A DNA stretch of 64,000 nucleotides from Rhizophagus irregularis (GCF_026210795.1 NC_089450.1:1674001-1738000), one strand, 5' to 3'; numbered from the stretch's first letter, positions 23,352 through 38,318 are shown. The notes: generated by a model from the letters alone, not told the origin. Numbers and translations are program-made.

Positions 23352-26300
23352 GTTTTTTGAGGGTAATTTATAATAATATGAGTATAGGGGATAAGTATGT
23401 GTATATTATATATATTATGTGTGTTATTATGAAAAATATGAAAAAAAAAGATGAATCTATTTTATTTATAAAATTCGGTTTTTATGGTTTTTTTTTTTAA
23501 TTTTGACTTTTGAAGGGGACATCTTTGTCTTTTTATATTAAAAGACCACTTCGTCTTTTCATTATTTCCCATTGTTTATTCAAACACAACATTTTTATTT
23601 AGCCTGCCAAAATAAAATGTTGGACGTGGTTCCACACTTTTACGATCAACATGCGTGATGTAACAGATATTTTTACGGTAAATCTTAACTAGACTAAATA
23701 CTTGTTTGTGGCTTTTAAGATTAAATAAAAAAAAAATTTTTCCATCATAAATAATTATAAGTAACATGATATTATATAATTAATACTGACAAAATGACAT
23801 CAATTCATTGTTATTCCCTACTTAAGCTTATAAGCTTATAATTTGGCTTTTTCGAAAAAAAAAATTTTTGCCGGATCAATCATTGAAACTTCCAGTTATA
23901 ACCCGCAGCGGAATTGCACCCGACATGCAGGATGTTACACCATCATGGCGGATTTTTCGATTTAAACGTATCACAAGAAAAAAAACTTGATTTGCAAAAA
24001 GATTATTATTTTAGATTTGGTTAGTCATATTTATTATTATAAATAAATTTGAAACACGCGGGAATACTCGAATTACAAACAAAATTTATCAAATGTTCAA
24101 CTACAACGCACAAACAATATCCCTCAAAGTTAAAGAATAAGAGTTCATGATTTTGTGAAACAATAAAAAGGTTTCCCCCTCAAAATTTGATTCCATTATA
24201 GTATTTAATATAATTTACTATTTTTGGTTTTGTATATAAGTAGATAATTAGCATTCCGTATAAAATATTCCTCTAAAAACAATTTTTTGGGATTTATAAT
24301 ATCCGAATACCTTACATGAGGTTAGTAGATCGATTTGCAAAGATACCCGAGTCCGCGATATACGGTATTACGACATTTGCACATTTCCTCACATGATGTT
24401 TATTAAGAATAATGGGTCGGGTAATTTATGATAAAAATAACCTATACGCGTCCTTTTATTATATCATTTTCCTTTTAAAGGAAAAGTTAATTTTGTCTAA
24501 TCAAATTAACTGACTTTCCTCACAGGATTCATCATTTTGACATAATATCATGCGATTTTGATTTTTCTTAATCTATTTATTTCTATTTATTTACATTTTT
24601 TTGTCATTCTCAATGAATCGTAAACATTTCAACAGCCTACATTTAAATCATCTTCTCTTTCTTGCAAAAAAGTTCAACTTAAAAAAATATATTGCGTCAC
24701 AGCCCAAAGTATTGTATATAATCATCTAGGCAATGATTTTCTGAATATTAAGAGTTTAAGACTATTATGGTACGAAAGTTGCGTTATTTAATTCTGATAC
24801 TGCAATGCGCCACATAAATAATTCTATTTATTAGTAAATAATCATGATATAATTACTCTCACCCATTCTTTGTTTGTCCCTTAAAATATGAACTTTAAAT
24901 TAAAGAGCTTAATTGTTTTCTTTCTTTATTAAATAAAATTAAAATTATAAGATTAATAATTAATTATTCCAAAATTTTCAAGAAGTTGCTGAAGAAGTTG
25001 TCGTTTTATTTCATAAGCTTGAATATATTATTTGAGCATGTAGATAAAATTTGAAGAGAACATAGAATTGAAGAAAAAGTAAATATTTTAAAAATTATAT
25101 TTTTTTACTTTATATCATTTAGCTCTAATTTTAATAGTAACTTTATTCAATTATTTTTTTGAAACTAGGATATAATCAAACCCAACTAGAACTTAAAAGC
25201 AATAACGTTCAAATAGAAATGGATTGAGTAAATTCTGATCAGCTATCATAATCTTTTTGAAGATAGAACAATCCGAGCTCATAATGCGAGTTGGAATTGG
25301 ATTTAGAAGAAATTATGGGTAAAGATTGTTAGCTTTACAAAAGAAATGTTCCGAATGAATAGCGAGCATCAAACACAAATAAGGTAGTTATATAAGAAAA
25401 ATAATAGTTTATGATAAAAAGTCAAAAACATGCCAGAGTTAGTTCTCGAATTAATGTATACTTTTTATTTATCAGACGTAATCCTTTTATCAAGTAATGA
25501 ATTTGCCAATTAAACCTTTTATAAAATTATAGATATTGGATCACTTATTTTATCAAATAAAATACTATACTTTTATGAAATAAATATTTTTGCTTCTTCG
25601 CTTAACTTTTTTTCACAAATTTTCAATGTCCAGAGCTAGCTAGTAAAATAAAATGAAAGTAATAAAAATACTGGAGTAGTTGACGTCTAAAAGGAGTCAT
25701 ATGATGACAGTTCCTTCCACTACTCCGCATTAGCTATCTATGTTCTTGTTAATTTTACATAAATCATTATTATCTAGTGTAGTGATATAACTATCCTTCT
25801 TATTAACATTCCTTTCATAAAACTCTTACTATAGTCTTCTTAATTTTCTCCCAAGTCCACGAATTCCATTGCCACATGAAGACACATCCAAGTTGAATAT
25901 TTTTTCAGTCCTAATTCGATCAAAATTTACTTGAATTGGGTTCAGACAGTTGAATCTGATAATTTAAAAAAGATATTGATATCAAGTCTGTATTCAGTCA
26001 TAACAAAAAAATTAGTAAATCAACTTCTTCGATCATGGAAGGCAAACAATAATTACTTACCAGAAGACTCCCGGAAGAAGAGCTATTTTTATTTTATTCT
26101 AAAGAGTGGTAATCCGTGTCCAATACAATTATTAAACAAAGTGAACTATCTGGTATAAAGAACTAGATTATTATCCCGACGCACCCTTCGGATAGCACAA
26201 TTTTAACAGTAAAACTACGCTACTGAGAAAATGAATGACTATTCACCGAAAAAGATTGTATGCGATGATCTTGGGAATTATAATGGGAAAGGTCCAAAAT

Positions 26301-26459
26301 CACGTGATTTCTATTTGCTAAGAAAATTTTTATTAAATGATAAATACAAGGGTGTGAACAAAGTTCTTGGCACATGACGTTTTTACACTATCCCGTTTGC
26401 TTAAGCAAACATCTTAAGGCCTATCTATTCCTAAATTCTAATCAAGATTATTCAACGAT
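23352..26459. other. long intergenic region
   Basis: About 3.1 kb without an intact gene. It begins with the promoter of the BTB-TLDc gene, which includes an AT-alternating stretch (about 23395-23420). Base composition becomes less AT-rich after about 25.6 kb, near the Crinkler-like pseudogene. An open frame at 25931-26158 (+) shows no recognised domain. Confidence 0.45.
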
Positions 26460-27680
26460 CTTACCCTTCTCGTTACCTATGGTAACAGCCGAGTCCGGCT
26501 TTCAGTGTGCCTCATCCAACAACCAAACAATATGGCTGAGAATTTTCCATATGTTCGGCATTATATACAACGAAAACTGATTTCAAGTGTGCATTTCATA
26601 AAATAAAGATCGGTTACAATCTCCATACTCTATCCATACTATATTCATCATCGATTACGTTAGCTTTGCGTTTACGACACGTTAGGTATGATTCCAGCTT
26701 GCGCAAAGCTTTGTTTAAAGTCATCTTTTTTGACTTCGACTAATTCCGTTATCTTCCAGTTGAACGACATTCTATCGCAAAATCGAGGTTTTCTTGCCTG
26801 TTATATCCCATGACAAGTTTTCCAGTATGATTTTGAAATTATTCTCGTACAATGATACCGCTGGCTAGGTAACAATACAAATAGATAGATTTGTCATATG
26901 CTATGTCAATGGGTGGTCTTTTTGCGAAGGTTCAATCACTTAGGTTAGCAGAATCACGTGAAAAAAATAGGATACGCGTCAATACTAGGATTCGAAGACC
27001 GTAACGGAATTGACACTTTCGGAAAGGTCCATTCGTTAAATGGCTTTGATGGAGCCTCAATGAATACAGTAAATTTAAGTTGATACTAGCGAATGCAACA
27101 TCTCTCGGAATGAGACATCGTTCCTAGGATAATATCTATCCCCATCGTTCATGAAGCTAAATATCGCTCCATCATTCTCAAGTGCCGGTGGCTGGTATAT
27201 GTAATCTTTAAGGTCTTTGGGTCGCATGTTCGATATTCACTGTCTACTTGGATGCAATGGCCTGTTACAAAAATTCTCACGAAGTCTCTTGATTCTTTAT
27301 GGACATCATGACATCATGAACGGACTTGTTGATCAAATTCCCGAAGCGAGGCGAGCTCCTCAAGCAGTTCCTGTTCACTGCTCGAAGTGGCGGCAGTCAC
27401 GGGCGGTTCGATATGCCTGAATACATTCTTCGGCTGATGAGTCAGGAAAGTATTTCGAAAATTTTCTTATTAAAAGGAGTCGGTATTGTGAGCAAGAGTT
27501 TTCTCAATTGATCGTCATGATAGCCAAAAATTTCTACTTTCCATAACTTTAAGTCCTTCGCTTTGACGTTTTCGGGAATATCTATCTCCTCTCTAATAAT
27601 TTCAAAAAATAACTCGCCATCTATCAATGCTAGAAAGATGATTTTGATACCATTCGAACCATCTCGACGAAACGATCCTA
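26460..27680 (-). pseudogene. Crinkler (CRN)-like gene, decayed
   Basis: On the minus strand an ORF at about 27650-27442 resembles the ubiquitin-like CRN header domain, with the marker LWKVEI followed by HDDQL. Farther on, separated by frameshifts and stops, are pieces that match the body of the same fungal family as I remember it. They include PPALENDGAIFSF (about 27170), FTVFIEAPSKPF (about 27060), VEVKKDDFKQSFAQAG (about 26710) and Arg/Lys-rich and DDEYSMDRVW words (about 26650). At least five breaks prevent translation, so it is a pseudogene. CRN proteins are effector-like or kinase/nuclease-fused proteins in oomycetes and some fungi. No toxic domain is evident in the remnant. Assignment is by recognition, not by search. 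Confidence 0.65.
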
Positions 27681-28162
27681 ATGGCGAGTTATTGTGACTT
27701 TTATGAGGCCCCCAACAAGCTCATTTCCATTAATATGGACAGGAAAAGCGTTTCGCGGTCGTATTTCATTCGACAAGTCAGAGTAAAGTGATAAATATTT
27801 CAGGTTGTATACTATTTTTTGTGAAATAATGGTGCAAACTAGGACAAATGAGATGAAATTTTATTTGCGAAAAAAAAACAGAGGTAAGGGTTAGTGATCA
27901 ACTGATCATTCACGTGTGATCAACCATATTTGTAATCGTGAAGACACTACAGTATAAGTCATTTAATAAATCATTTTGTGGTATCAACCCTTAAACTTAT
28001 TCCTTTCAACCCATTCCAAATCAGTAAAATCTATATGGTTATCAGTTGTGTATGGTGTGACAATCAAAAAAAAATTTTTTTGATATTTTTTTATATAAGC
28101 CGCTAAAAATTTTTTAGAGAAACAATTTATTCTCTGAATTATTTTTTGTTTAAGAGAATAAA
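27681..28162. promoter_or_regulatory. upstream region of CYP51
   Basis: This 480-bp AT-rich region precedes the CYP51 start codon. A palindromic gatcaactgatc and a cacgtgtgatcaa word lie near 27900. No sterol-response element was confidently seen. Confidence 0.35.
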
Positions 28163-30185
<2,023 letters not shown>

Positions 30186-31135
30186 TATTATATTGTAAAT
30201 TATATTGAAATGTAATTTTACATACGATATATTATATATTAACTAAAATTATTCAACAAATTGAATACAATTTACAATTAAAATTATTTATAATAAAAAA
30301 TTGTAATCAAAAGTTACAACTTTTTACACTTGTTAATTCTTTGTGATAAGTGGCTAGCTACAAACAAATTATAATAAAGAAAGTTAATATATAATTTTGT
30401 TAAATTCTAATCAATTTTTTGAATAAATTGTATTTTTTTTTTTTAACCACAATGCATTTGATAGTTTATTAAATAGCGAAAAAGTATCGGTAGAATACAA
30501 AAAGTAAAAAATAACCTAAACTAACTCTAACATAATTAACACTCGTCATGCTAAAGAGCACCCCACGTGTGCACTATTGGGTGAAATTTTTGCTCAGAGG
30601 TGAATAAATTGTATTTATTAATTAATAAAAACAATTTAACCTTGTAAAATTTAATTTACCTAATATTTTTGTTTAAAACTTGTAAAAAGGCATTGCTAAA
30701 TCTCACACCTCTCACACCAGCTTTAGCAAATATTAATGGGCAGAATTTCATGACATTTTTAATTCTGCCCAAAATTTTATCCTAATTCTAATCATATTTT
30801 TTTAAAATACAAGAAATTGAAATAGAAAACTTTTTTTCAGATACAAATAGATTTCTTTTAATTATAAAATCATTTAATCTGAAATAAATATTAAAAAAAA
30901 CTTAGTTTTAACTACTATAATATCATTTAATTTTTACTAAAATTTGTAATTATTAAAATTAAAAGAGTATTACTAAATCTTACTGCAAATAATTCTTACC
31001 ATACAACCACTAGCAAATATTAATGAGGTAATATTTTTAATTTTACTCTAATTTTAGTAAAATAATTATCAGCAGTAATATTTGTCAATATTTAAATAGT
31101 ATATATTTATTAGAATTTTGCTAACTTTCTCTTTA
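30186..31135. other. AT-rich region with diverged repeats
   Basis: Downstream of CYP51. Two diverged copies of a segment containing ctagcaaatattaatg or tttagcaaatattaatg lie at about 30690-30790 and 30970-31060. Each includes an inverted pair (for example gggcagaatt with aattctgccc). They probably represent decayed MITEs. No gene. Confidence 0.4.
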
Positions 31136-31249
31136 GGAGATGTCACCTAGGTAACGTCATGTCGTCACCTGTACTAAAAATTAAAATTTATAACTTTTAT
31201 AACAAAATTTTATTTTTAAAATGACATCATCAAATTTAATAACTCCAGC

Positions 31250-31355
31250 AAACCCAAACCTTACCTTAATCCTAACCCCTAATCATAATCCTAATCCAAA
31301 CTCTAATCCTAATCCCCTAACCCAATCCCTAACCCTAACTCTAACTCTAACTAAT
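31250..31355. repeat. degenerate interstitial telomere-like tract
   Basis: About 105 bp of variants of ccctaa, such as cctaacccctaat, taatccctaaccctaac and ctaactctaactctaac, read on the plus strand. TTAGGG is the common fungal telomere unit. The tract is degenerate and internal. The words gatgtcacctaggtaac (31138) and gatatcacctggattaa (31381) flank it as an imperfect direct repeat. Confidence 0.7.
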
Positions 31356-31359
31356 CTAC

Positions 31360-32268
31360 ATGATTTAATTTTACATAAGTGATATCACCTGGATTAAATC
31401 ACATGGAAAGAAAACTAGTCTTATACTATTTATTAAAATAATTTTTTACAAATAAGCTTTTGCATTTTTTTATTAAGCTATTTAAATATTGTTTTTTTTA
31501 AAAATTATTTTCAAATTATTATTTTTTATAATATAATTTTATTTATTATTGTAAATTTTCAATTAAATATATTTGGTATAAATTATAGGCCAATTTTAAA
31601 AGAAATGAAAAGTACCAAATGTATAAAATAAATTATGTTTTATATAATCTATAAGTTCTACTTAATTAACTTAATTATAAATGTTACTGAACTTATAAAA
31701 TAAAAATATATATGATTTAAAAATGTAACTGGAAAGGTAGTAATCTTAAAAATTTTATGATGACTTTTATTAGAAGTAAGCGAAGTCTTAACACTGCTAA
31801 AAGCTGTAGTGAAATCATGTAAACTATCACAGATTCTTTGAACCCTTTAATTAAATTCTCAAAATAAAACTAATATATTTGCTTCAGAAAAAAAAAACAC
31901 TAAAAGAATAAGAAAAAATTTCTGAAATACAAAAGTATATTTTAGTTATTTATTTTACAGTAATTTATTATTTATATAAATAAAATTATACTTTATTTAG
32001 GAATTAACCAAAAAAGAAATTGCTTATAATTCTATAAAAAATCAATCTTATCATAATATAAGCAATTTAATTCATAATAAAAATTCTAGTATTGTATTTA
32101 TTTACTCTAATATGAATTTTCAACATGAATTATATTCTTCCACTAATATTTTGTAAAATTTACATGATTCACATATTTTTTTTTTAACAGTTTTTCTTAT
32201 ATTTTTCCTTTTACTTAATATTTTACAGTTTTTTTTTAATAACAATCAACTTTTATATAATCCTTATA
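31360..32268. other. AT-rich spacer
   Basis: No gene, RNA or defined element seen; A/T-rich with homopolymer runs. Confidence 0.4.
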
Positions 32269-32440
32269 CAGTCAAACCTTGATATAGCGAACCCTTGATA
32301 TAGTGAATTTTTCAAATAACTATAATAAATTTCCCCTTGCTATAATGAATTAACCAAACAAATCTCTTAAAATCTTCACTATAGTCCTATAATGAAGTTG
32401 AGGTCTGGAACCTAGAGTTCATTATAACAAGAGTTGACTG
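32269..32440. mobile_element. pogo/Tc1-like MITE, copy 2
   Basis: This 172-bp element starts cagtcaaaccttgatatag and ends cattataacaagagttgactg, with TA on both sides. The interior repeats tatagcgaa, tatagtgaa and tataatgaa words. Termini match the copies at 7646 and 37030. Confidence 0.85.
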
Positions 32441-34180
32441 TATATACTAACTGCTAACTCACTTTTCAGACTCTTTGCTTACAGATTTACAATCACATAA
32501 ATCACTTAATATGTTAAATTCACCTTTTTTCATGATAATTCACATAACTTACCTAATTTTTAATATATTTGGCTTCACATTATAAAGTTATTTAAATAAA
32601 TAAATAATTGTTCATTTTTCTTAATAATGAGAAATTTTTTTTTCATAGAAAAATCTTTGAAATAAAATGAAATAAATATATAATAATAAAGAATAAAATA
32701 ATAAATAAAGAAAAATTAAAATAAAAAAATATAAAAGTGGGCATTTTAATAAAATATCACTTTACGAATTTTGAAATTTTTTTGTCTAAAAAGATGTATA
32801 TCTGATTATACAAGAAAATAGCACAAGAAAAATACATAAAAAGGGATGCATATTGTTGCATAATTTGATCATATAAGAAAATAATACGTAATTATATAAA
32901 AATAATACATTTGCGTCAAAGTGAAATAATGTCATTTGTATGTAAATTGCGTATCCAATATTTTATTTAAATAAGGTATATATGAAATAGACCAATAACC
33001 TATTGCCTCAACTTTTAAACTATCAGATATCTGGTCATGATATCATGAACAAAACATTAATATAAAACCTGATATATAAAAAGTTGATATCAGAAACTGT
33101 GATCATGGGTGTAATACTGTCATAATAAATATATAGTATGTAATTATAAATTTTTATGACTTAGTACATGAAATAAATTTACTTATTTAAATATTACATT
33201 CAGATTATTTTATTTTTTTTCTTCATGTTATCATGTATTATTTTCACCAAATATACATAAAAAGTAAAAATGCCAATTATTTTCTGAATGCTTCAATAAT
33301 CTTAGATACTATAATAAGGAAAAATGCAGGGATAATCTTTTTTTAACAATTTTTATAGCTTATTAACCTGTTATTTGTGAAAATATATATCTTTTTAGAA
33401 GCAATCAAAAAAACCTTTATTTAAGAGTTTCTTAAATTTCTGACAATTTAGAATGAGAGGAAACAGAGCACAGTTGATACAACCAAAATGCCAGAAATTA
33501 AAAAGAAATGCAACATACAGATGTTAAGGAATTTTCAGGTAAATATATTTTATTTAAGTTATACTACTACTGACTATCCTGCTAATTGTATGCTAGGTTG
33601 CTAGTAATGAGAAAGATTATGTGCTTATTGGTGAGCAGTATTGTAATAGTATGTTAGTATTTGTACTTACCAACTACTTTACTGGTTATATGCTGGCAGT
33701 GAAAAAGGTTGCATACTTGTTGATTAGTATATAGTATTGGTAGTCTATCTTATGAGTTGCATGCTCATAAAGGAAAGGTTATGTGCTTATTCATCAGCTA
33801 TATTTCTAGAGTTTTGTCATATTTCTTTATATACAAAATGATTATTAATTATCATTTAATTTAATTTTTATAAGGATAAAAAAAATTAAAGGAAATAAAT
33901 TGTTTTTGAAATCTGCAGATTAAGTAACAAAACATTAATATGAGCTTTAAATTAGTTAAGAAAAGAAGGGAATTGCTTGAAAATAAACAAGTAAGTTTTT
34001 TTAAAATGAGTGACTTTTACTTTTTTATACCTTCTAACAATATTGTTTAAATAAAGGACGAATTGAAGAACTGAATTTGTCTTAAACAGATTAGTATATT
34101 ATCTTTATAACTAATTTTATGATTATAATATCTGAAAATTCATTTTATTTTAAACTTGACATGTTTTGGATATGTTGATA
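32441..34180. other. AT-rich region with diverged tandem words
   Basis: No gene. At about 33580-33810 a diverged unit of roughly 90 bp recurs around the words ggttatgtgcttatt, ggttgcatacttgtt and agattatgtgcttatt. Palindromic words such as gatatctggtcatgatatcatga occur near 33030. Confidence 0.4.
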
Positions 34181-34182
34181 TA

Positions 34183-34891
34183 GGGCATGCCAGAAATTAC
34201 ATGATTTAGTAGGTAGGTAGGGTCAGGTCCTGCAATCAGGTGTCACAATATACCTTTTATGGTAATACTAGTATATTTTTTATAATAAATAATATATAAT
34301 TTGTTTATTAAAAAGCTTTTTTCAAAATTATCTCACCATCTAAAAAGAGGTCTACAAAATAAAAAAAAGTTTATGCAAATTGAATTATTGGATAGTAAAA
34401 TAATTGTATTATAATATATATGTAATATATAATAGTAATTTATTTATTAATAAGACTTTTTGCAATTAACTTACTATCTAGCAGTTCAATTTTAATGAAT
34501 TTTTTTTTGTTTTGTAAAGCATAAAGTAGTCTATAAAACAAAAAAAAGTTTATGTAAATTGGATTATTGGATAGTGAAATAATTGTATTATAATATATAT
34601 ATAATATATAGTAATTTATTTATTAATAAGTTTTTTTGCAATTATTTCACCATCTAGCAGTCCAATTTCAAATTTTTTTATTTTATAAAGCATAAATGGG
34701 CTACAAAATGAAAAAAGTTTATGCAAATTGAATTATTAAATAGCAAACTAATTGTATTATAATATATATATATTAATATAATATATTATATATTATATGT
34801 ATTTTTTTAGCCAATCAGAATTCAATCACATGATGGGTAAGAAGGATCAGGTCTTTAATTGAGCATAATCACATGATTTCTGGTATACCCC
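34183..34891. mobile_element. TIR element with three internal palindromic monomers
   Basis: The left end is gggcatgccagaaattacat and the right end reads as the reverse complement of ggggtataccagaaatcatg; TA flanks both. The interior holds three copies of a roughly 140-185 bp monomer, each with an inverted pair (catctagcagtccaattt against aaattgaattattggatag) around a loop containing ttttgtaaagcataaa. The same monomer occurs once in the element at 42108-42404. Confidence 0.75.
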
Positions 34892-36218
34892 TAAAGACCT
34901 GAAATTAGTGTCTCTCAGTACAAAAAATTTTTACCAGAAAATACTTATTAGATGAGTTTAGTGAATATACTTATAAGGAGTCAGTAATAATCAATTCTTT
35001 AAAGTTGATTAATTGTAAGACTTTTTTTTAAATTTGATATATTGTCTTATTTGTATTTACAATCTTTATGTAAATTTTTCTGATATACTGCCATAATTAA
35101 AAGTAATGTCAAACTAAATACAAAAGAAATATCTCTAATTATTACAAATTTAATGAATCAGAATATGAACCCAAAAGGATAAGGAGAGAAATTAATACCT
35201 GTTATTCTCAGGTAACAAAATCTTAGCAATCTATTATACTGTATTTAATATCACTAATGATAGAAATCACTGAATCTTCAAGCTCAAATTCAAATTTAGG
35301 AAATTTAGACAGATCCAAGATATTATAATTATTTTTTTTTCAGATAATATTTATATATAAAATAATCATCTAATTCCAACTTACTTTTGAAAACTATCAA
35401 GAATAAAAGTACAAAATCACAATATAGGCTCTTTGCAGTAAAAAAGAATGAAACTACTGAAAAAATTTAAATTTTTTTTATATGTTAAAAATATTCTAAA
35501 TGTTATAATTTGTTCAGATTTTATATTAACTTGTTTTTTTTTTTTAATAATTTCATCGTTTTCTACTGCAAAGTGTTTAATTATGTTTATGATGACTTTA
35601 ATTCTTGTAAAAACATATGTCATAAATACTTTAATAAGGACATCTAATACTCATCTAATAAGCCAATTATTACAAAAGCTATATATAATGAATTTTCTTC
35701 TATACATTCATCTTGTTAAGGTAACTATTAGAAAATAAAAGTATGAAAAATTATAAATAATTATGCTTTAGATAGGAAACAAATTAACTATTGATGATTC
35801 AATAGTCAACAAGCTAAAGAGTAAAAATTATGACTATACTAATATTATTATTTATAAATCATTTATTATTCCACTATCATAAAATCTTACATATATACTA
35901 TTAGGTAATTATGATGATTAATTAGATAGGCAGTATTATTATGAAATATAGATGCAGATTTTAAACGTTCAGGACAGGACAGTCTGTATCTATGTCCAAA
36001 TATTTTACTGTTCTAAACACTTTATCCAAAAAATATAATTATGTGATTCCAAATAAAGATGAAACAGAATCTTAACATTTATCCTCAAAAAAATAATTTT
36101 TATATTTATTAAACATTGTCAATTTACCATATTTAATATTTTATTAATGAAAAAAAAATATATTTTTTAAAATATAACTATTTATTTTTCATACAATCAA
36201 CTAGTATATTTAGAACTT
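34892..36218. other. AT-rich spacer
   Basis: No gene. The region 35410-35740 has long open frames on both strands, but these are hydrophobic low-complexity readings of A/T sequence and I do not regard them as coding. Confidence 0.4.
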
Positions 36219-36470
36219 CAGACATCACATATATAACTCATATTTGAGTTTTAACAAATTCAATCAAAATTAGGTTAAACTCATAATTTTAAATAAAGCA
36301 AATTGATTGAAAATTAATTAATAGTCATAATTATGAGTTTTAGCAAATTGTGTTGATTTTACAAAGTCATTTTATATTTAAGCAAATTAATACTTTTTTT
36401 AAAATTTAACTTATTTTTTTTTTTTAACTTTTATAAATAATATTTTTAAAAGAAAATTTTAAAGTTTACA

Positions 36471-36833
36471 CAGGATGTTTGAACGCAGATCATATGAAAT
36501 ATAATGACACCAATGTCACATCCTTTTACTTTTTTATGTAATATATATATTTTTGACTACTCTGCAAGTTTACTTAAGGCATCAATGGGGGTTTTGAATG
36601 CTGTTTTTGACTTATATATAAAAAACTGTCTTTGCTAATTATTCTTAAATTTTTTTAAGAGTGATTGACAAAATCAATTATTCATAGGTAAAGTCAAAAC
36701 TGACATTCAAAAGCACCTCTGATGCCTTAGATAAACTTATAGAGCAGGTAAAAATCCATTTATCTACTAATTTTGAAGTTTATACTATTAGTTGAAATGG
36801 CAATAATCACATGACCTGAGTTTAAATATCCTG
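36471..36833. mobile_element. fold-back MITE related to 5081-5435
   Basis: This 363-bp element has imperfect terminal repeats (caggatgtttgaacgcagat against caggatatttaaactcaggt). Its inner arms contain aagtttacttaaggcatca and gctgtttttgactt with their inverted partners. The inner words and size match the element at 5081, but the outer termini differ. It ends a few bases before the 5' LTR at 36841. Confidence 0.75.
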
Positions 36834-36840
36834 TATACAT

Positions 36841-38318
36841 TGTAATAACCGAAAAATACAATAAAATAAAATAAGGATAAATAATTAGCCGAAGGATGAA
36901 TAATTAGCCAATAAAATTATATTTATAGTTTAGTTTAGTGTAACGAGATAATCATATGATAATAGATCTTCAAATTTTATTAGAAATATTAGAAATATTA
37001 GAAATATTTTTCTTAAAAATGTATAAATACAGTCAACTCCCTCTATAGTCACTCCCGTTATAGTCACATTCTACTATATAGTCACACCAGTTGAATGTTC
37101 AAAACACTTTATTATTAAAATCTATCCTATATAGTCACAATCTATCTATAGTCACTATCACACCTATCCTCAAAAATCTTATATTAAAAAGAACCGTTTA
37201 TAATCACAGTTATATAAAGAATATATTAAATAACTTATAACTTGGCATCTAATAATCGTACAAAGATGTATCATAGCTTGTTAGAATCGTCTCACTGAGA
37301 CGAATCGAATGGTGGTAGTTTTATCCTTTTCCGATCACTGGCTGACGAGTTATTCAACAAAATGTTAAACATCGGCATTATAATATTTCTTGATTTACGT
37401 TTACTGCGCCATTTAACATTTTGCTAGATTTCTCAGTACCTAGTGATTGTAAAAAGACGATTTATAGCTCGTTGGAATCGCCTCATCGAGACGAATCGAA
37501 TGGTGTAAGCTCATCTCTCTGTGATCAATATTGACGGAGTTATTACTTAAAAACCATTTAATATTTTTTAATTTCGGAAATTGATCTAGTGATTGGATTT
37601 CGATGTATCTTATACCATTAGATTCGTCTCATCAAGACGAATCGAATGGCAGTAAGTTCGTCTTTCTAGGATCAATATTAACAGAGTTATTGCACAAAAA
37701 CCATTAATATTTTTTTAATTTCGGAAATTAATCTAGTGATTGGATTTCGACGTATTTTATACCATTAGAACCGTCACATCAAGACGAATCGAATGGCGGT
37801 AAGATCATCTCTCTACGATTAATATTGGCGAAGTTACGATACAATAAAGTTTTAAGTATAATTCTGGTTAAAATTATGTTAATTTTTGGCCGGAATTATG
37901 ATATACAAATATAAGAAATTTTTTATATAGTCACATCTCTTTATAATCACCAAATATGGACTGTCCCAAATGTGTGACTATAAAGAGAGTTGACTGTACA
38001 AGTGGATTTCGATAGGAAATTCCAGAGTTCAATTTTTGGAAAATAAAAATTTTATTTCGTCTTTAATAATAAACAAACACATTCTTTTAGCCTTTTTCTT
38101 ATGAGTAAAAAGTGCCACATTAATTATTTCATTTTAATTAATGGTTTATTGAAAATATAGAGAAACTATCGTAATTTAAAATTTTGGTAAGAAATAATGT
38201 TTTGTAATTTTTGTAACTAATTTTTATTTTAAAACCAAGCATAAATATTATACGAACTCAACACGTCGGTGGCAACATACGATATTTTATTTTAATATCC
38301 TATGGGCGGCATGTCACA
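36841..38318 (+). repeat. 5' LTR, interrupted by a nested MITE
   Basis: Sequence matching the 3' LTR runs from 36841 to 38097 once the 967-bp MITE and one TA are removed. The true LTR may extend to about 38318. There a CA end is followed, 4 bp on, by tggtgcatgctcgcgag, a possible tRNA primer-binding site. The extension is inference because the 3' LTR stops at 42107. Confidence 0.7.
37030..37996. mobile_element. pogo/Tc1-like MITE, copy 3, nested in the LTR
   Basis: This 967-bp element starts cagtcaactccctctatag and ends tataaagagagttgactg, with TA on each side. The undisturbed 3' LTR reads aaatacaagtgg at the same place, which proves insertion at a single TA. The interior has four copies of a unit marked by agacgaatcgaatgg (near 37300, 37490, 37636, 37783), spaced 191, 146 and 147 bp. 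In three of them a gtctcatcaagac-type palindrome precedes the marker. There is no transposase. Confidence 0.92.

Noticed and set aside
25931-26158. 75-residue plus-strand ORF
   Set aside because: It looks less low-complexity than most spurious frames, but it has no domain I recognise and no supporting splice structure. It may be a fragment of an old gene.
35417-35738. Overlapping ORFs on both strands
   Set aside because: Hydrophobic, Phe/Ile/Leu-rich translations of A/T-rich DNA with no family features.
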